This document shows, piece after piece, positions 53,682 to 62,300 of a DNA stretch of 64,000 nucleotides. The stretch is from NCBI GenBank assembly GCA_024684455.1, contig JAIKWU010000079.1, positions 1 to 64,000 on the forward strand, given 5' to 3'. A model generated the notes under the pieces. The model did not search any database. It saw nothing but the letters and a program-made list of their open reading frames with translations, and was not told the origin of the DNA. The position numbers and the translations under genes are program-made. Source of the DNA: Bacteroidaceae bacterium. GTDB taxonomy: Bacteria; Bacteroidota; Bacteroidia; Bacteroidales; Bacteroidaceae. Position 1 is the stretch's first letter, and the number at the start of each line of letters is the position of its first letter.

Positions 53682-54240
53682 AGTGCGCATTGCGCAGAAA
53701 TCCTACAAATCTATACAAATTTCACAAATCTTTTTTGTTTAATAACATCCTGTTAGAACAGTTTGACCTTATCTATCACGCCCGTTCGTTCATTTCTATG
53801 ATACCATTCCGAATACAAACCGTCGGGACTGAAATTGATGAGCATACCGTATGGCAGATGAGTCAGATTCATATAATTCCACAACTGGCGTCGATGCGGT
53901 GTATCAATGTGATTCAGAGACTTCAGTTCAAGAATAATGTTGTTATCTACTACCAAATCCAAACGATAAGACTGGTCCAACTCGACATCTTCCCAGAAAA
54001 TGGGGACAGGCACCTGGCGACCCACTTGATATCCCTTCTCTTCTAACAAATACTTCAAGGCTGCTTCATAGGCAGACTCCAGCAATCCGTACCGGAATTT
54101 CCTATGAACCCTCATGGCTTCTCCCGTTATGTCACGAAAGAATTCATATTTCTTATTATGCTCGGCTATTAAATCCATATTCTAAAAGCATAATTTGTAA
54201 GATTTGTATAGATTTGTAGGATTTCTGCGCGAAGCGCACT
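53682..54240 (-). mobile_element. GxxExxY unit: nuclease gene between about 49-bp inverted repeats
   Basis: Arms at 53682-53730 and 54192-54240 are inverted copies. From the outer end each reads AGTGCGC, three bases, GCGCAGAAATCC, then TACAAATCTATACAAAT; the outer GTGCGC and GCGCA form a small hairpin. One gene on the minus strand fills the 559-bp unit and reads towards dgt, which begins 13 bases beyond. The build matches the DUF559 units, but the repeat is unrelated in sequence. Confidence 0.8.
53753..54178 (-). CDS. GxxExxY protein (PD-(D/E)XK nuclease superfamily)
   Basis: 141 residues. The name-giving motif is GLLESAYEAAL. The nuclease core is YRLDLVVDNNIILELKS with the Asp and the E-x-K of the PD-(D/E)XK site. 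The C-terminus QLWNYMNLTHLPYGMLINF is typical of the family. Function is unknown for most members. It is A+T-rich compared with dgt and dut, flanked by inverted repeats and codirectional with dgt. A minus-strand TATCTTTG at 54262-54269 could drive it from outside the unit. Confidence 0.85.
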   Translation of the reverse strand: MDLIAEHNKKYEFFRDITGEAMRVHRKFRYGLLESAYEAALKYLLEEKGYQVGRQVPVPIFWEDVELDQSYRLDLVVDNNIILELKSLNHIDTPHRRQLWNYMNLTHLPYGMLINFSPDGLYSEWYHRNERTGVIDKVKLF

Positions 54241-54292
54241 CCTCATCTTTATTTTTCTGTGCAAAGATACTGTATTTTTCGTCAAAATCCAT

Positions 54293-54300
54293 TATCTTTG
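54293..54300 (+). promoter_or_regulatory. -7 element of dut
   Basis: TATCTTTG lies 19 bases before the dut start. No exact TTTG partner. Confidence 0.5.
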
Positions 54301-54318
54301 CACTAAATTTTAACATTT

Positions 54319-54750
54319 ATGGAAGTTAAAATCATTAATAAGTCCCATCACGATTTACCTCGATACGAGACTGAACAGTCGGCCGGTATGGACCTTCGCG
54401 CCAACCTCGACGCCCCAGTCACGCTGCAGCCGATGGAGCGACGGCTGGTGCCTACAGGCCTGTTCATCGCCCTTCCCAAAGGCTATGAGGCGCAGATTCG
54501 CCCCCGCAGCGGGCTGGCCATCAAGCGCGGCGTGACCGTGCTCAACTCGCCTGGAACAATCGACGCCGACTACCGTGGCGAGGTGTGCGTCATCCTGATC
54601 AACCTGTCGCAGGAGCCCTTCGTCATCAACGACGGCGAACGCATCGCCCAACTGGTCATCGCACGTCACGAGCAGGCACAGTGGCTGCCCGTCGATATGC
54701 TCGACGAGACGGAACGCGGTGCGGGCGGCTTTGGTCACACAGGTGTTTAG
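54319..54750 (+). CDS. dut: dUTP diphosphatase
   Basis: 143 residues. All five trimeric dUTPase motifs can be followed: [34 protein letters not shown] with the uracil-pocket Tyr, GERIAQLVI, and [11 protein letters not shown] at the end. It hydrolyses dUTP to dUMP and pyrophosphate, keeping uracil out of DNA and feeding dTMP synthesis. It is divergent from the GxxExxY unit and dgt. Array site 7 follows directly downstream. Confidence 0.96.
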   Translation: MEVKIINKSHHDLPRYETEQSAGMDLRANLDAPVTLQPMERRLVPTGLFIALPKGYEAQIRPRSGLAIKRGVTVLNSPGTIDADYRGEVCVILINLSQEPFVINDGERIAQLVIARHEQAQWLPVDMLDETERGAGGFGHTGV

Positions 54751-54756
54751 GAACAT

Positions 54757-54840
54757 GCTCCAAGTGCTTAGCGTGCGAACGCCAAGTGCTTAGCGTGCGA
54801 ACGCCAAGTGCTTAGCGTGGATTTTCCAAGTACTTGGCGT
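54757..54840. repeat. 22-bp phased palindrome array, site 7
   Basis: Four units with cores centred at 54765.5, 54787.5, 54809.5 (AAGTGCTT within CGCCAAGTGCTTAGCG or its shortened form) and 54831.5 (CCAAGTACTTGGCGT). The step is exactly 22 bp. It lies between dut and the TPR gene, both on the + strand. Confidence 0.92.
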
Positions 54841-54860
54841 GAACGAAAAACTACGAAGGA

Positions 54861-56624
54861 ATGAAACATACGACATACATCGGCGGACTTGTGGCTGTGC
54901 TCCTCATGTGGGCACTGCCACAGCGGCTGTGTGCGCAGGGCAGCACGCCCGAACTGACGGAGCCACTACAGGTGACGACCGATGCCGAACGTGCCGAGGC
55001 CTTCTTCCTCGAAGGGCTGTGCCAGCAGATGTCGGCCCACTACAGCGAGGCTTACGACCTGTTCAGCCACGCCCTCGCGCTGAACCCAAAGCATGTGGGT
55101 GCGCTCTACGAACTCTCCAACTATGCCCGCCATCTGCAGAACGATTCACTTTCGCTCGTTCAACTGGAACAGGCGGCACGACTTGACAGCGAGAATTTCT
55201 GGCTGAAGCAGGCGCTGGTCGGCCTCTATGTGGCACAGCACCGCAACGACGACGCCGTGCGCCAACTGGAGCAGATGACGAAGCAGTATCCCGAACGAAG
55301 CGACCTGCTCATGATGCTGGCCGACATGTACCAGCGCGACGAAAACTACAAGTCGCTCGTGCGCACCCTCGACCGCATCGAACTGCTCGAAGGCAAGAGC
55401 GAACAACTGTCGATGCAGAAGTTCCGCACCTACGTACAGATGAAGGACGAGCAGCGTGCCTTCGACGAAGTGCAGGCCCTCGCCGACGAATACCCCAACG
55501 ACGAGCGTTATCAGGTGCTGGTCGGCGACCTCCATTGCGACCTCGGCCATTACGAGAAAGCCTGGACCGTCTATGAGAAGATGCTCCAGACGTCGCCCGA
55601 CAACATCAACCTGCAACTGTCGCTCGCCAACTACTACGAAAAGACAGGGGCCGACTCGCTCGCACAAGCCACCCTCGAACGCGCACTGGTGCATCCCTCG
55701 CTCGACAGCGACACCCAACTGCGTCTCATGCAGTTCATCGCCTACGACAACATCCAGCAGAAAGGCGACACGACGCAGGTGATGAACCTGTTCCGCCAAC
55801 TGCTTGCACGCCCGCAGGCCGACACGCGTATGCCCGAACTGGCGGCACGCTACATGGTCACACGCGACATTCCCTCGGCCGAAGTCAAGCCCGTGCTCCA
55901 CCAGTTGCTCAGCATCGAACCCGAGGCCGAAATGGCACGCAACCAACTCCTCTCCTACGCCATCGCCGAGGAAGACACCGCCGCCATCGTCCACCTGTGT
56001 AAGACGGCCGTCGATTACGGAAGCAGCGACCCCGTCTATTACTACTACCTCGGCATCGGCTACTTTCAGCAGAACAAAAGCCGCGCCGCCATCGACGCCG
56101 TGAAGAAGGGGCTCGCCAAGACCGATGACAAAAGTAACCTGCTGCTCATCACCAACATGTACGCCATCCTCGGCGACCTGTACCACCGCACCGGCGACGA
56201 CGCCAAGGCCTTCGAAGCCTACGACTCCTGCCTCATCTACCGGCCCGACGACGCCCTCGTGCTCAACAACTACGCCTACTATCTCTCGCTGAAGAAACAA
56301 GACCTCGACCGTGCCGAGCAAATGTCGCGCCGCTCGCTCGAGCAGGAAGGGCAGAACCCCACCTATCTCGACACCTACGCCTGGATACTGTTCCAGCAGA
56401 AGCGTTACGACGAAGCACGTGTCTGCATTGACAGCGTCCTCGTCCTACTCGGCGACAGCCTCGACCCCGACGAAGACTCCATCATCGAACACGCCGGCGA
56501 CATCTACGCAAAATGCGGGCTGACCGAACAGGCCGTCGAATTCTGGGAGAAAGCACAAAGGCTCGGCAAAGGCAGTGCCCTTCTTGAAAAGAAAATCCGT
56601 AAACGTAAGTATTATGAAAAATAA
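54861..56624 (+). CDS. Exported TPR-repeat protein
   Basis: 587 residues. Residues 1-24 form a signal peptide (VAVLLMWALPQRLCAQ). At least ten TPR-like units follow, for example EAFFLEGLCQQMSAHYSEAYDLF, GALYELSNYARHLQNDSLS and ILGDLYHRTGDDAKAFEAYDS. TPR proteins act as scaffolds; in Bacteroidetes such exported ones often belong to envelope assembly. It overlaps the next gene by 11 bases and heads a TPR-DUF4292-EnvC unit, which points to the cell envelope or division. Confidence 0.88.
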   Translation: MKHTTYIGGLVAVLLMWALPQRLCAQGSTPELTEPLQVTTDAERAEAFFLEGLCQQMSAHYSEAYDLFSHALALNPKHVGALYELSNYARHLQNDSLSLVQLEQAARLDSENFWLKQALVGLYVAQHRNDDAVRQLEQMTKQYPERSDLLMMLADMYQRDENYKSLVRTLDRIELLEGKSEQLSMQKFRTYVQMKDEQRAFDEVQALADEYPNDERYQVLVGDLHCDLGHYEKAWTVYEKMLQTSPDNINLQLSLANYYEKTGADSLAQATLERALVHPSLDSDTQLRLMQFIAYDNIQQKGDTTQVMNLFRQLLARPQADTRMPELAARYMVTRDIPSAEVKPVLHQLLSIEPEAEMARNQLLSYAIAEEDTAAIVHLCKTAVDYGSSDPVYYYYLGIGYFQQNKSRAAIDAVKKGLAKTDDKSNLLLITNMYAILGDLYHRTGDDAKAFEAYDSCLIYRPDDALVLNNYAYYLSLKKQDLDRAEQMSRRSLEQEGQNPTYLDTYAWILFQQKRYDEARVCIDSVLVLLGDSLDPDEDSIIEHAGDIYAKCGLTEQAVEFWEKAQRLGKGSALLEKKIRKRKYYEK

Positions 56625-57486
56625 AGGAAATCACATTCTACTCCCCTCCCTCACAGGGAAGGGGCTGGGGGTGGGTCTTCTTCTCCTCTTCCTGCTCGCA
56701 GCCTGCGGCACTCAGAAGAAGGCAGTTTCGACAACACCCTCCGGCCCTATCGTACCGGCAGCCTTCACCGCCGACAACTACATGAAAACGATGCTGGCCA
56801 ACCGCCTCAGCGTCAAGAACCTGACAGCAAAGGTCAAAGTCTGCGTCACCATGGGCGACCGTAGCATCTCCACCAACGGCACCCTGCGTATGCGCCGCGA
56901 CGACGTCATCCAGATTTCACTCGTCGATCCCCTCGTCGGCATCGCCGAAGTCGGACGCATGGAGTTCACCCCCACCAACGTCCTCATCATCGACCGCTTC
57001 AACAAGCAGTACATCGACGTGCCCTATGCAGAAGTCTCGTTCCTCAAGCGTGCCAACGTCGATTTCAACACGCTACAGAGCCTCTTCTGGAACGAAGTGT
57101 TCGAGCCAGGCAAGAGCACACCCTCTGCCGACGACTTCATGTTCACCCACCAGCAGACAGCGGTACTGATGGACTACAACGACCGTGTGCTCAACTATCA
57201 TTTCAAGACCACGGCCGCCACCGCCCAACTGTACCAGACCGCCATCACCAGCCCCTCGGACAAGACAGCACGCTTCGCCTTCGACTACGAAGCCTTTGAG
57301 GACTTCGACCGCCGTCCCTTCCCCCGCAGCATGGTGATGTCGTTCCAGATGGGCAACCGTTCCGCCTCGCTATCCTTCGAACTGAGCAACGTGCGCTCCA
57401 ACAGCGACTGGCAGGCACACACACCCGCCCCCTCGAAATACAAGAAAGCAGACGCTGAAGGCATCTTCCGCTCACTTGTCAAATAA
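56614..57486 (+). CDS. DUF4292 family lipoprotein with repeat-encoded signal segment
   Basis: 290 residues from MKNKGNHILLPSLTGKGLG. A lipoprotein signal follows (LLLLFLLAACG, lipobox LAAC). Residues LLPSLTGKGLGVGL come from the 40-bp repeat at 56638-56677, in a different frame from the other translated copies. The mature part (LTAKVKVCVTMGDRSIST, VIQISLVDPLVGIAEVGRM, RFNKQYIDVPYAEVSFL) has the DUF4292 layout, a fold related to LolB/LolA lipoprotein carriers. It overlaps the TPR gene by 11 bases. A role in outer-membrane lipoprotein or lipid handling is plausible. Confidence 0.83.
   Translation: MKNKGNHILLPSLTGKGLGVGLLLLFLLAACGTQKKAVSTTPSGPIVPAAFTADNYMKTMLANRLSVKNLTAKVKVCVTMGDRSISTNGTLRMRRDDVIQISLVDPLVGIAEVGRMEFTPTNVLIIDRFNKQYIDVPYAEVSFLKRANVDFNTLQSLFWNEVFEPGKSTPSADDFMFTHQQTAVLMDYNDRVLNYHFKTTAATAQLYQTAITSPSDKTARFAFDYEAFEDFDRRPFPRSMVMSFQMGNRSASLSFELSNVRSNSDWQAHTPAPSKYKKADAEGIFRSLVK
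56638..56677. repeat. Solitary copy of the 40-bp repeat, inside coding sequence
   Basis: From CTACTCCCCTCCC to GGGGGTGGGTC, this is a full copy with a weaker hairpin (CCCTCACAGGG). It has no inverted partner nearby. It lies between the start codon and the hydrophobic core of the lipoprotein signal of the DUF4292 gene. Confidence 0.85.
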
Positions 57487-57489
57487 ACA

Positions 57490-57600
57490 GACCCCTCCCC
57501 AACCCTCCCCAGGGGGAGGGAGTATTCACTATGACTAATAACAAGAATCAACGAACTTTACTAACCACTCCCTTCCCTTGGGGAGGGATGGGGAGGGGTC
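57490..57600. repeat. Gene-less inverted pair of the 40-bp repeat spanning a start codon
   Basis: Copies at 57490-57529 and 57561-57600 face each other across about 31 bases. The pair starts 3 bases after the DUF4292 stop. The start codon of the EnvC-like gene (57531) lies in the spacer and the right copy is translated as TTPFPWGGMGRG in its signal peptide. Confidence 0.9.
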
Positions 57601-59009
57601 TGTTGCTCCTTTGTTTCTTTGCCTTCTTGCTTCCCGCATCAGCCCAAAGTCAACGTCGCACCACATCCAAGAAGACATCGACAACGCAGACCCAGAAAAA
57701 GAGGAACAACACCCAGCAGAAGCAGAAGACACAGAAGAAACCTACCAAGGCCGAACTGCAGAAACAAAAGCAGGACATGGCACGTCAGCGCCAACTGCAG
57801 CAGAAACGTGCCGAGGAACTCAACCGCAACATCAAGCAGAGCCTCGACTCCGTGCTCATCCTCGACAACCAAATAGGGCGTCAGCGTGTTGCCATCGACT
57901 CGCTCAGCGGCGAAATCAAAGGTCTGGAGCAGCAGATTGACACCCTCGAGCGCGAACTCGACCGCCTGCAGCGCGAACTTGCCGACAAGAAGCAGAAGTA
58001 TGCCCGCGCGATGGTCTATATGCAGCGGCACAAGTCGGTGCAGGAGAAACTCATGTTCGTCTTCTCCGCACGCAACTTCGAGCAACTCATCCGCCGAATG
58101 CGCTACGTGCGCGAGTACAGCACTTTCCAGCGCGTGCAGGGCGAGATGATCAAAGAGAAAGCCGCCGAAGTCAAGCGCAAGCAAAACGAACTCCTCAACG
58201 CCAAGACCAAACTCGAGACCGCACGAGTCGCCATGCAGGAAAAGCGGCGGATTCTCGAAACCTCGAAGCAGAGTTGCGAGAAGAACGTCCAGTTCCTCAA
58301 CCAGAACCTCGCCACCGTCCAAAAGCAGATTGCCGAGTACAAGCAGAAGGAAGCCGCCATCAACGCACAGATCGACCGCATCATCCAAGAGGAAATCGCC
58401 GAAGCCCGCCGCAAGGCCGAAGCCGAGCGCAAACGCCGCGAGGAAGAAGCCCGCCGACGCGCTGAAGCCGAACGAGCCGCCAATAACAAGAAATCCGGCT
58501 CGTCCTCCAAGAAGTCAGGAAGCACCGGCAACGCCAAGAAGTCAGGCACAGCCCCCACCACCGACCGCTGGTTCGAGGAAGATGCCGCCGACCGCCGTCT
58601 CTCCAACAACTTCGCCCAAAACCGAGGCCGTCTGCCCATGCCCATCACCGGCTCCTACAGCGTCGTCGGCCACTACGGCACCTACACCGTCCCTGGTCTG
58701 AAGAACGTCACCCTCGACAACAAGGGCATCGACATTCGCGGACAGCAAGGCGCACAGGCTCGTGCCGTGTTCGACGGCACCGTCTCCAGCGTCTTCCAGT
58801 ACGGCGGCCAGTACATCGTCATGGTCCGTCACGGCCAGTACATCAGCGTCTATAGCGGCCTGCAAAGTGTCAACGTCGCCAAGGGAACGAAGGTAACGAC
58901 CAAGCAGACGCTCGGCACCGTCGGCCGCAACGATGACGGCAACTACGTGCTCCACTTCCAACTTCGCAACCTGACTTCGCGCCTCAACCCCGAGCAGTGG
59001 GTACGCTGA
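57531..59009 (+). CDS. EnvC-like murein hydrolase activator (degenerate LytM domain)
   Basis: 492 residues. The start MTNNKNQRTLLTTPFPWG contains a translated repeat, then the hydrophobic core GLLLLCFFAFLLPASAQ. Residues about 45-330 are a long coiled coil (QKQKQDMARQRQLQQKRAEE, QQIDTLERELDRLQRELAD). The C-terminal M23/LytM domain is at about 375-492. The zinc ligand His of HxGxD is replaced (NKGID) and the first His of HxH is Val (VLH), so it should not be catalytic. That fits EnvC-type activators of amidases in cell division. It is last of the TPR-DUF4292-EnvC unit. Confidence 0.87.
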   Translation: MTNNKNQRTLLTTPFPWGGMGRGLLLLCFFAFLLPASAQSQRRTTSKKTSTTQTQKKRNNTQQKQKTQKKPTKAELQKQKQDMARQRQLQQKRAEELNRNIKQSLDSVLILDNQIGRQRVAIDSLSGEIKGLEQQIDTLERELDRLQRELADKKQKYARAMVYMQRHKSVQEKLMFVFSARNFEQLIRRMRYVREYSTFQRVQGEMIKEKAAEVKRKQNELLNAKTKLETARVAMQEKRRILETSKQSCEKNVQFLNQNLATVQKQIAEYKQKEAAINAQIDRIIQEEIAEARRKAEAERKRREEEARRRAEAERAANNKKSGSSSKKSGSTGNAKKSGTAPTTDRWFEEDAADRRLSNNFAQNRGRLPMPITGSYSVVGHYGTYTVPGLKNVTLDNKGIDIRGQQGAQARAVFDGTVSSVFQYGGQYIVMVRHGQYISVYSGLQSVNVAKGTKVTTKQTLGTVGRNDDGNYVLHFQLRNLTSRLNPEQWVR

Positions 59010-59342
59010 GCCAGCGCACCGCAGTGGGGCGAAGCACCCTCTCCAACGTTCACGATTCTGTGGCGCCACCACAACTTTTAGTCATACAGCGGTACGGAAT
59101 CCGCGCCTCGATTTAAGCCATTTTTTAACAATTTGAATAAATAATGATCAATTTTGAAAGAAAAATACACGTTTATTTAAGAAAAATGTTGTAACTTTGC
59201 AATCGAATTTGGGTCAAGCATCACGCTACTGCCCACAAAGATTTCTCGCACGCATACGCGCGAACCTATAATAATATGTCAACACTAAGCCTATCACTAT
59301 CAATCTTTATATTTTAACCAAATTATTAACTAATCAACAACA
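59010..59342 (+). other. Intergenic region with a promoter
   Basis: It holds no gene that I can support. A -7 element TAACTTTG lies at 59192-59199, which would leave a leader of about 137 bases before the giant gene at 59343. No hairpin of the array or 40-bp families is present. Confidence 0.55.
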
Positions 59343-62300
59343 ATGAACAGAAGACTACTTCTATGGATGGTCACAGCGATAATGGCCATCGTAGGTGTGC
59401 AGCAGGCGAAAGCCTACAGCACCAGTGAACTGGAGTCTGCTGGGTGGACGAAAGTCACAGACATGACGTCCATGACGCCGCTCAGCGATTATTACTTCAT
59501 CCTGATTGATGCTGGATCGTCGCTCTATTCAGTCTCAAATGCACGTCCTGGCACCGACAGCAAGCCGACTTACCAGACGCTGCAAGACCCTATTAGCGAC
59601 GCAGGTCAAGTATGGAAAATCAGCAACGACGGCTCTGCTTACTACTTTCAGAGTCTCGTTGATGACTGGTACTTTATTGGTGCCCGCAATTCTGGTGAAG
59701 GCTGGACTGACCACATGGCCGCAGAAAGCACTAACGGCAACTTTACCTTTGCTGTTACCGATGGCAAATTCAGCATCACATCGGTTTTTGCAAATGGATT
59801 GGTTGGACCATGGGAAGACGCTGACCATGTAGATCTTAACTATAAGTTACACTGGAATGCACTCGAAGATAACTTCTACGAAGAACTTGCCTGCAACAAA
59901 GGTGCTCAACACGCCCCTGGTTTCTACATTTACGCTATCAGCCGCGCTACATACGATAACATACGTCGCTCCAGCAGCAAACTGGCAGCCAATGGATGGA
60001 CTCAGGTAACGGGAACAGACCAATTGGGTAAGTCCGGCTATTATTACACCCTCCTCGACGTTTCGGAGACTGGTTATGAGAGCGGACTGGTCATGGCTGG
60101 AGGAACTGGTCGTCCCAACTATCAGGCAATGAATATCTCAACTGACAACAAGATACAGATATGGACGATGGCCAGCAAAGGCGACGGGTATCAGATGAAG
60201 AACTGCGAAACCGACACATACGTATTTTGCAATAATGGTACCGACTGGAACACAGGGTTTACCAACGATGCAAACAACCAATACACAGAATTCCGCTTTA
60301 CTCTCAACAACGGCTTTGGGGTCATCAGCAATGTCAATTCGCTTCAGAGGTCTCTCGGACGTTGGTCCAACAGCCCTTATCGTCCAGGAACAGGAGAAAA
60401 CATCGCAGCCAACAAGGCGGACAATGAAGGTAAGCGCCAATTTCTGATTTATTCTATTCCAAGCATCGCTGGCATAGCCATCGCCCTGCCCGAAGGCGGG
60501 GCTATGACTGCAGATCAGTGGTACTATTTTGATGTTATCAGCGAAGAAGAATACTCGTTCAATACGACGACTGCCACCGACATTGTATGGACAGCCGACG
60601 GCACACTTTTAGAAAGCGAAGCCAACAGCCAAGCCACAGCACTGCCAAGTGGCAACACCAACCTCACTGCAGGACGCTACTACATCAAGTCAAGCAGTGA
60701 CAACAACTTCGTTCTTGAGGCACCACGTCCCACAACTGCACAGATTGCAGAACTGCAAAATCTTATCACGGCAGGCGATGCCAAGATTCTCGGTTTCGAC
60801 AACGGCGAATATGCCCCGTACAACAACGTGGAAGCCATCACTCTTCTCGCCGACGCAAAGACTCTTGACCTCAACAATCCGAACCAATACACACAAAGTT
60901 TCATCGCAGGCAAAATTGCCGCCATGCAAAATGCAACGTGGACTGCCAATACATCTGAAGTCAACGCCATCTATTGGAAGACCAACTATACAGCAGCAGA
61001 CAAGGCCTCCGATAACTACATCCATCCGCTGGGCTGGACGAACACAGGCTATAACACCCGCATCATGAACAGCGAGACAACATCAGATGCGGGTATCTCT
61101 GCTGTCGGCGGCACAGCCATCATGGCGAAGTTCAACACCACCTATGGTGAAACGCAAGGCTATACCATGCCGCTCAATGCCAACACCTATTACAAGATTG
61201 CCTTCAAGTATTGCGGATGGGGCAACAACCCGACGACCAACGTCGTGCTGACACGTCGTCCTAACGGCGGCGTCACAGTGACACCTGCCTCGTTCAAACC
61301 AGAAACTAATGACGGAAACAGCAACGCTAATAACTGGTACGAATACACTGCCATCTTCAAGACAGGTGCCGATGCAGGCGACTACGTCCTTGCCCTCAAC
61401 AAAGTAGAAGGAGGTCAGCAGCAGATTGCCTGGGGCGACATGGTGCTCGTACGCGCTACAGCCGAAGACCTGACCTACACACTGGAGACAGGTGCCATGA
61501 ACGCCGGCGTAGCCGCTGCACAGCAGACAGCCGCCGACACATTCAAGGCTGACGAGACCTTCGAGAAATACGAAGCCCTGCTCACAGCCATCGAGGCAGC
61601 CAAAGCCAGCGAGGCTGAATACGTCCTCATCAACAACCGCATCAACCTGCTGAAGGCTCAACTGGGTGACATCCCTGTGGCTGAAGCAGAGGCTGACGCA
61701 TTCGTTACCAACTACGCCAATGGCGTTTACGAAAACCTCGGTCAGGTTATTCCTGCCTACCAGACCTTCGTTCAGAACTACTGGAGCACCAACACACCAG
61801 GAGAGAATGCAGACCTCACGGCCTTCATCGTGAATAACAGCTTTGAGTTCGGTAATACAGACGGCTGGGGTCACAGTACTAATGGTGACACCGATGTGAA
61901 GGAAGCCAGCAACGGCACATACCGTTTCACCAACTCTGACGGTAACTACATCTTCAACACTTGGACAGGCAATCAAGAATTGCATTATATCTTCCAGGAA
62001 ATAGAAAACCTGCCTAATGGTACATACGAAGTAACTGCAGTTTGGGCTGGTTGGGGTGACCGTGAACTCACATTTACGGCGAACCAATTCACCACTTCCG
62101 AAACTTGGGACGAAGTAACTGACACATTCAAACCAGGTGATGTTCAGGATGGTGCCAACGAAACGGTTGGTATCGAAAGAACTATTCAGGCTGTCGTTGT
62201 CAACCATAAACTCAGAGTAGGTGGACGTAGCGACCAGTTCTTCAAGTGCGACAACTTCCGCCTCACGTACCTCAGCGCTGATGCTACTGTTAAGCCTACC

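Noticed and set aside
55146-56321. Minus-strand frame of 391 codons opposite the TPR gene
   Set aside because: Shadow of regular TPR codons; no promoter or motif of its own.
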